Assembly: GCA_964344255.1 (NCBI GenBank)
Contig: CAYFMQ010000010.1
Span: 1-64,000, forward strand
Origin: JAJFIE01 sp964344255
GTDB taxonomy: Bacteria; Pseudomonadota; Alphaproteobacteria; Rhodospirillales; Casp-alpha2
Length of the DNA stretch: 64,000 nt
Direction: 5' to 3'
Shown here: positions 60,622 through 64,000 of the stretch, one piece after another
Numbering within the stretch: position 1 is the stretch's first letter
Layout: the number at the start of each line of letters is the position of its first letter
Notes under the pieces: generated by a model
The model's input: the letters and a program-made list of their open reading frames with translations, nothing else
Databases searched by the model: none
Told to the model about the DNA's origin: nothing
Made by a program: the position numbers and the translations under genes

Positions 60622-62433
60622 ATGGATAATAGCGTTTCAGGTGGAAACGGTCAGGCTGGTGCAGGAGCCGCCAATTTTCAACGACTGATCGAGATCGGCA
60701 TCGCTCTTTCGTCCGAGCGCAATCATGACCGGTTGATGGAACAGATCCTTCTTGAAGCGAAGGATATCTGCAACGCCGACGGTGGAACGCTCTATTTGCG
60801 CACCGAAGACGATCGCCTGAAATTTGTCATCATGCGGACGGACTCCCTTGAAATTGCCTTAGGCGGCACGACCGGTAAGGACATCACGTTTCCGCCGCTT
60901 CCTCTCTACGACGCCGAAACCGGTGAAGCGAATCACAAGAACGTGGCAACGCATGTGGCCTTGACGGGCGATTCCATCAATATCAAGGATGCCTATGATT
61001 CCACGGATTTCGATTTTTCCGGCACCAAGAAATTCGACGAGGGAACCGGCTACCGGTCAAAATCATTCCTGACGGTTCCTCTGAAAAATCACCAGGATGA
61101 AATCATCGGCGTTTTGCAGTTACTGAACGCGCAGGATAGCGAAACGGGCGATGTTATTGAATTCCAGGCAACAATTCAGCCGTTGGTCGAGGCGCTGACT
61201 TCCCAGGCTGCCGTTGCGCTGGATAACAACATGTTGCTAGAGGCGCAAAAGGCCCTGTTCCGGTCCTTCATCGACCTGATTGCATCGGCCATCGACGCCA
61301 AGTCGCCCTATACCGGCGGGCACTGTCAGCGGGTGCCGGAACTGACCATGATGATCGCGGACGCGGCGGCAGAATCGAGCGAAGGGATTTTTGCCGATTT
61401 CTCCCTGACGCAGGAACAGCGCGAGGAACTGGAAATCGCCGCCGCACTGCACGATTGCGGCAAGGTAACCACGCCTGAATATGTCGTCGACAAGGCGACC
61501 AAGCTTGAAACCATCTATGATCGGCTGCATGAAATTCGGATGCGTTTCGAAGTGGTTAAGCGCGATGCGGAGATCGAATACCTGAAACAGATAATCGGCG
61601 GCGGCGATGCCGATGCATTAAAAACCGAGCTTGATGCGAAACTCGCCAAGTTTGATGACGATTTCGCCTTTATCGCCGAAAGCAATGTGGGCGGCGAGTT
61701 TATGGCGCCTGAGCGCGTAGACCGCGTGAAGGAAATTGCCTCGGTTAAATGGACGAGGACGCTCAGCGACCGTATCGGCCTGTCCTATGAGGAACAAAAA
61801 CGCAAGGATCGGACAGCAGAACCCAAGTTGCCGGTTGAGGAAAACTTGCTGTCTGACCGCGAAGATCACATCATTTACCGCGAGGCGGGTGAGGGTGATA
61901 CCTATGGCGAAGACAATAGTTTTGGCTTCAAGCTCGATGTGCCCCAGCACCGCTACAATATGGGCGAGATCTACAACCTCTGCATCGGGCGCGGTACGCT
62001 GACCGAAGAAGAACGCTTCAAGATCAACGACCATATTGTGCAGACCATCATCATGCTGGAGCAACTGCCGTTCCCGAAACACCTGAAACGGGTGCCCGAA
62101 TTCGCGGGCGGCCACCACGAGAAAATGGACGGAACGGGATATCCGAAGAAACTGAACAGGGATGATATGACTCTGCCGGCCCGGATCATGGCCATTGCGG
62201 ATATCTTCGAGGCTCTGTCGGCGGCGGACCGGCCGTACAAAGCCGCGAAAAAGCTTAGCGACTGCATCAAGATCATGTCGTTCATGAAGAAAGACGCCCA
62301 TATCGATGCCGATCTTTTCCAGTTGTTCCTCACCTCCGGCGTTTACAAGACATACGCCGAACGTTTCTTGCAGCCCGAACAGCTTGATGAAGTCGATATC
62401 GAGCCCTATCTGGAAAAACCGGTTGCCGAATAG
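60622..62433 (+). CDS. GAF and HD-GYP domain c-di-GMP phosphodiesterase-like protein
   Basis: A 603-residue protein. A GAF domain spans about 20-205 (LLEAKDICNADGGTLYLRTE, SFLTVPLKNHQDEIIGVLQL). The HD-GYP domain follows, with YTGGHCQRV, LHDCGKV (HD) and HHEKMDGTGYP (the GYP motif). About 170 residues are inserted between the two HD-GYP halves, including a coiled coil (AEIEYLKQIIGGG); ordinary HD-GYP domains are much more compact. It probably hydrolyses c-di-GMP under control of a small ligand or redox signal bound by GAF. Confidence 0.9.
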   Translation: MDNSVSGGNGQAGAGAANFQRLIEIGIALSSERNHDRLMEQILLEAKDICNADGGTLYLRTEDDRLKFVIMRTDSLEIALGGTTGKDITFPPLPLYDAETGEANHKNVATHVALTGDSINIKDAYDSTDFDFSGTKKFDEGTGYRSKSFLTVPLKNHQDEIIGVLQLLNAQDSETGDVIEFQATIQPLVEALTSQAAVALDNNMLLEAQKALFRSFIDLIASAIDAKSPYTGGHCQRVPELTMMIADAAAESSEGIFADFSLTQEQREELEIAAALHDCGKVTTPEYVVDKATKLETIYDRLHEIRMRFEVVKRDAEIEYLKQIIGGGDADALKTELDAKLAKFDDDFAFIAESNVGGEFMAPERVDRVKEIASVKWTRTLSDRIGLSYEEQKRKDRTAEPKLPVEENLLSDREDHIIYREAGEGDTYGEDNSFGFKLDVPQHRYNMGEIYNLCIGRGTLTEEERFKINDHIVQTIIMLEQLPFPKHLKRVPEFAGGHHEKMDGTGYPKKLNRDDMTLPARIMAIADIFEALSAADRPYKAAKKLSDCIKIMSFMKKDAHIDADLFQLFLTSGVYKTYAERFLQPEQLDEVDIEPYLEKPVAE

Positions 62434-62450
62434 CGCTCCCGGAGCAAAAG

Positions 62451-63176
62451 ATGCTGAGCGACCCCGAATACCGCGCCCGAGGTTATCCTTACCAAATTCC
62501 CGAACGATCCTATGTCATGACGAACGGCGATCATGCTGTGGTGGATCATGATGGGCATCTCGATGGCCTGGAAGCACGGCGTCCTGTGCTGGCCGTTGGA
62601 TCAAACATGTCGCCGATGCAGCTGGCGCGAAAGTTTCCGGCTCCGCACGGCGGCACGATTCCCGTGACCAAAATCCGTCTGCTGCATTTCGATTCTGTCT
62701 ATTCCACCCACTTCACCAGCTATGGCGCCATTCCGGCGACGTTGTTCCCTTCCCCTGACACGGAAGTTACCCTGTTCGTTACCTGGCTGGATAAGGAACA
62801 GGAGCGCCACATGCATACGACGGAGATCGCCAGCGAAAACTATCATTTTTGCCGGCTGGGCGACATCCAGGCCAAGGTGGAAAATGGCCCTGACCTGGAT
62901 CATCTGTATTTCTATCAATCCAGCCGCGGGGCGTTGCCTATAGATGGAGAACCTGTTCCCCTGGCGGCCGTTGAGGCAACGAACAGGCGCTGGAAAGCCA
63001 TGTCACAGGATGAAATACAGGAACAGGCCCGACAGGATCTGGCGGCGCATCTGAATTTCGCCGCCTTCATCGAGGACAATATCGAAAATGCTGAGACCCG
63101 GCGTTCAAGAACGGACAAAATGCACGCCACGGCGCTTCCGTTTGCTTATGAAAAAATCGATTACATCGAGGTCTAA
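62451..63176 (+). CDS. Gamma-glutamylcyclotransferase-like protein
   Basis: A 241-residue cytoplasmic protein. VLAVGSNMSPMQLARKF resembles the YGSNL motif at the start of GGCT/AIG2 folds, followed by strands ending in VTLFVTWLDKEQ and a FCRLG segment. The usual catalytic Glu region is not clear. GGAG lies 8 nt before the ATG. It follows the HD-GYP gene by 17 nt and may share its transcript. Assignment is tentative. Confidence 0.45.
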   Translation: MLSDPEYRARGYPYQIPERSYVMTNGDHAVVDHDGHLDGLEARRPVLAVGSNMSPMQLARKFPAPHGGTIPVTKIRLLHFDSVYSTHFTSYGAIPATLFPSPDTEVTLFVTWLDKEQERHMHTTEIASENYHFCRLGDIQAKVENGPDLDHLYFYQSSRGALPIDGEPVPLAAVEATNRRWKAMSQDEIQEQARQDLAAHLNFAAFIEDNIENAETRRSRTDKMHATALPFAYEKIDYIEV

Positions 63177-64000
63177 ACGACTTTTGCCAGAATGATGGCA
63201 GCGCAAAGCAACAATCCGAAATCCCTGTTGGATTTGAACTTGGTTAGGCAATCGGCAGAATTGTGGATATCGACACGCCATGCCTGCCATATCAGGTGCA
63301 GGGCGCAGGGAACAAGTGCTGCATAAAAGACTGGCGCCAAACCTGCCTGGTATCCGGCAAGGGCAATCAGGATGATCGTCGCGCCATAAAAGCCAAACAG
63401 CCAGGGACGGGTCGAATCTCCCAGCTTCAGGGCACTGGACTTGACGCCGATCAGGACGTCGTCTTCTTTATCCTGATGCGCATAGATGGTGTCATAGCCC
63501 AAGGTCCAGAACACCCCGGCCGCATACAACGCAACGGCAGGCCAGTCCAGCTGCCCCCTGACGGCGGTCCAGCCAAGCAAGGCGCCCCAATTAAAGGTCA
63601 GGCCCAGAACCAGTTGCGGCCAGTAGGTGAACCGCTTGGCGAAGGGATAAATGACGACAAGACCCAATGATGAGATTGCCAGCCAAATTGTAAACTCATT
63701 GAACTGGAACAAGACGACAAGTCCGATAAGCAATTGCATGCTCAGAAAAATAATAGCCTGCCGGACGCTGACGTCCCCACTGGGGATGGGCCTGGTCGCC
63801 GTGCGGGCGACCCGCCCGTCAAAATCCCTGTCTACAATATCATTGATCGTGCAACCCGCCCCTCGCATTGCGAGAGAGCCGACAACGAACAGGACGGAAA
63901 ACATCAGGACTTCCGCACTGAATATCTCATCCGGTCCAGCGGCAAGGATCAGGCTCCACCAGCAGGGTAGCAGCAACAGCCATGTGCCGATAGGCCTGTC
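63173..64000 (-). CDS. ubiA: 4-hydroxybenzoate polyprenyltransferase, 5' end cut by the window
   Basis: 276 codons are visible and the frame stays open to the last base, so the N-terminus is outside the window. The visible part begins DRPIGTWLLLLPCWW, the usual opening region of UbiA. The first prenyl-diphosphate motif is NDIVDRDFDGRVART, and the second is the YDTIYAHQDKEDDVLIGVKS region. Several membrane helices follow. It attaches the polyprenyl tail in ubiquinone synthesis. It overlaps the GGCT-like gene 3' end by 4 nt. Confidence 0.95.
   Translation of the reverse strand, partial: DRPIGTWLLLLPCWWSLILAAGPDEIFSAEVLMFSVLFVVGSLAMRGAGCTINDIVDRDFDGRVARTATRPIPSGDVSVRQAIIFLSMQLLIGLVVLFQFNEFTIWLAISSLGLVVIYPFAKRFTYWPQLVLGLTFNWGALLGWTAVRGQLDWPAVALYAAGVFWTLGYDTIYAHQDKEDDVLIGVKSSALKLGDSTRPWLFGFYGATIILIALAGYQAGLAPVFYAALVPCALHLIWQAWRVDIHNSADCLTKFKSNRDFGLLLCAAIILAKVV

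Overview
The window reads as a single stretch of chromosome from a free-living alphaproteobacterium, probably in or near Rhodospirillales. The signs are a GcrA-type cell-cycle regulator, a class I (archaeal-type) lysyl-tRNA synthetase, a UbiA/UbiD pair, the order thrS-infC-rpmI-rplT-pheST, a B12-dependent methylmalonyl-CoA mutase and a gene-transfer-agent-type holin. No rRNA, CRISPR array, insertion sequence or integrase was seen. Both tRNAs are tRNA-Arg.

Layout. 1-8.3 kb: a PLP dehydratase, a periplasmic PDZ protease, a three-gene operon for a copper-buffering type RiPP (Cys-rich precursor, DUF692 maturase, DUF2063 partner), a membrane class III nucleotide cyclase and a stand-alone cyclic-nucleotide-binding protein. 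8.3-16.5 kb: translation cluster pheT-pheS-rplT-rpmI and infC-thrS, split by a divergent PanE-like gene. 16.6-34.5 kb: two glycosyltransferases, hydrolases, a solute-binding protein, MsrPQ, an HPt/pseudo-receiver protein, PolA, an ABC ATPase with a lipoprotein hydrolase, a TrmA/RumA-type methyltransferase and a diguanylate cyclase. 34.7-37.2 kb: tRNA-Arg(CCG) and a 2.4-kb AT-richer mini-island bounded by a perfect 45-bp repeat of the tRNA 3' half. It holds only a GH108-like muramidase and a secreted Rap1a/Tai-like protein. 37.2-41.8 kb: a dimethylamine-dehydrogenase-like flavoenzyme, a receiver, a ureohydrolase and an HD-type diiron oxygenase candidate, then tRNA-Arg(CCT). 41.8-52 kb: mostly housekeeping and lipid A/cofactor genes, GcrA, methylmalonyl-CoA mutase, a 3-hydroxyacyl-CoA dehydrogenase and a small ORF with an ArfA-like architecture. 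52-56.3 kb: a lysis module (holin, SleB-type hydrolase, peptidoglycan-binding-like protein, two tandem paralogous small proteins) without phage structural genes, facing a cleavable S24/LexA-type repressor with repeated operators. 56.3-64 kb: aminotransferase, LysRS, UbiD, an HD-GYP protein, a GGCT-like protein and the truncated UbiA gene.

The best candidates for undescribed biology are the tRNA-bounded muramidase/inhibitor-like island, the repressor-controlled lysis module that shares a domain with it, the small ORF whose coding sequence contains its own terminator hairpin, and the amine-related gene set. All functional calls come from reading the sequence and from recalled family features. 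No database search was run.
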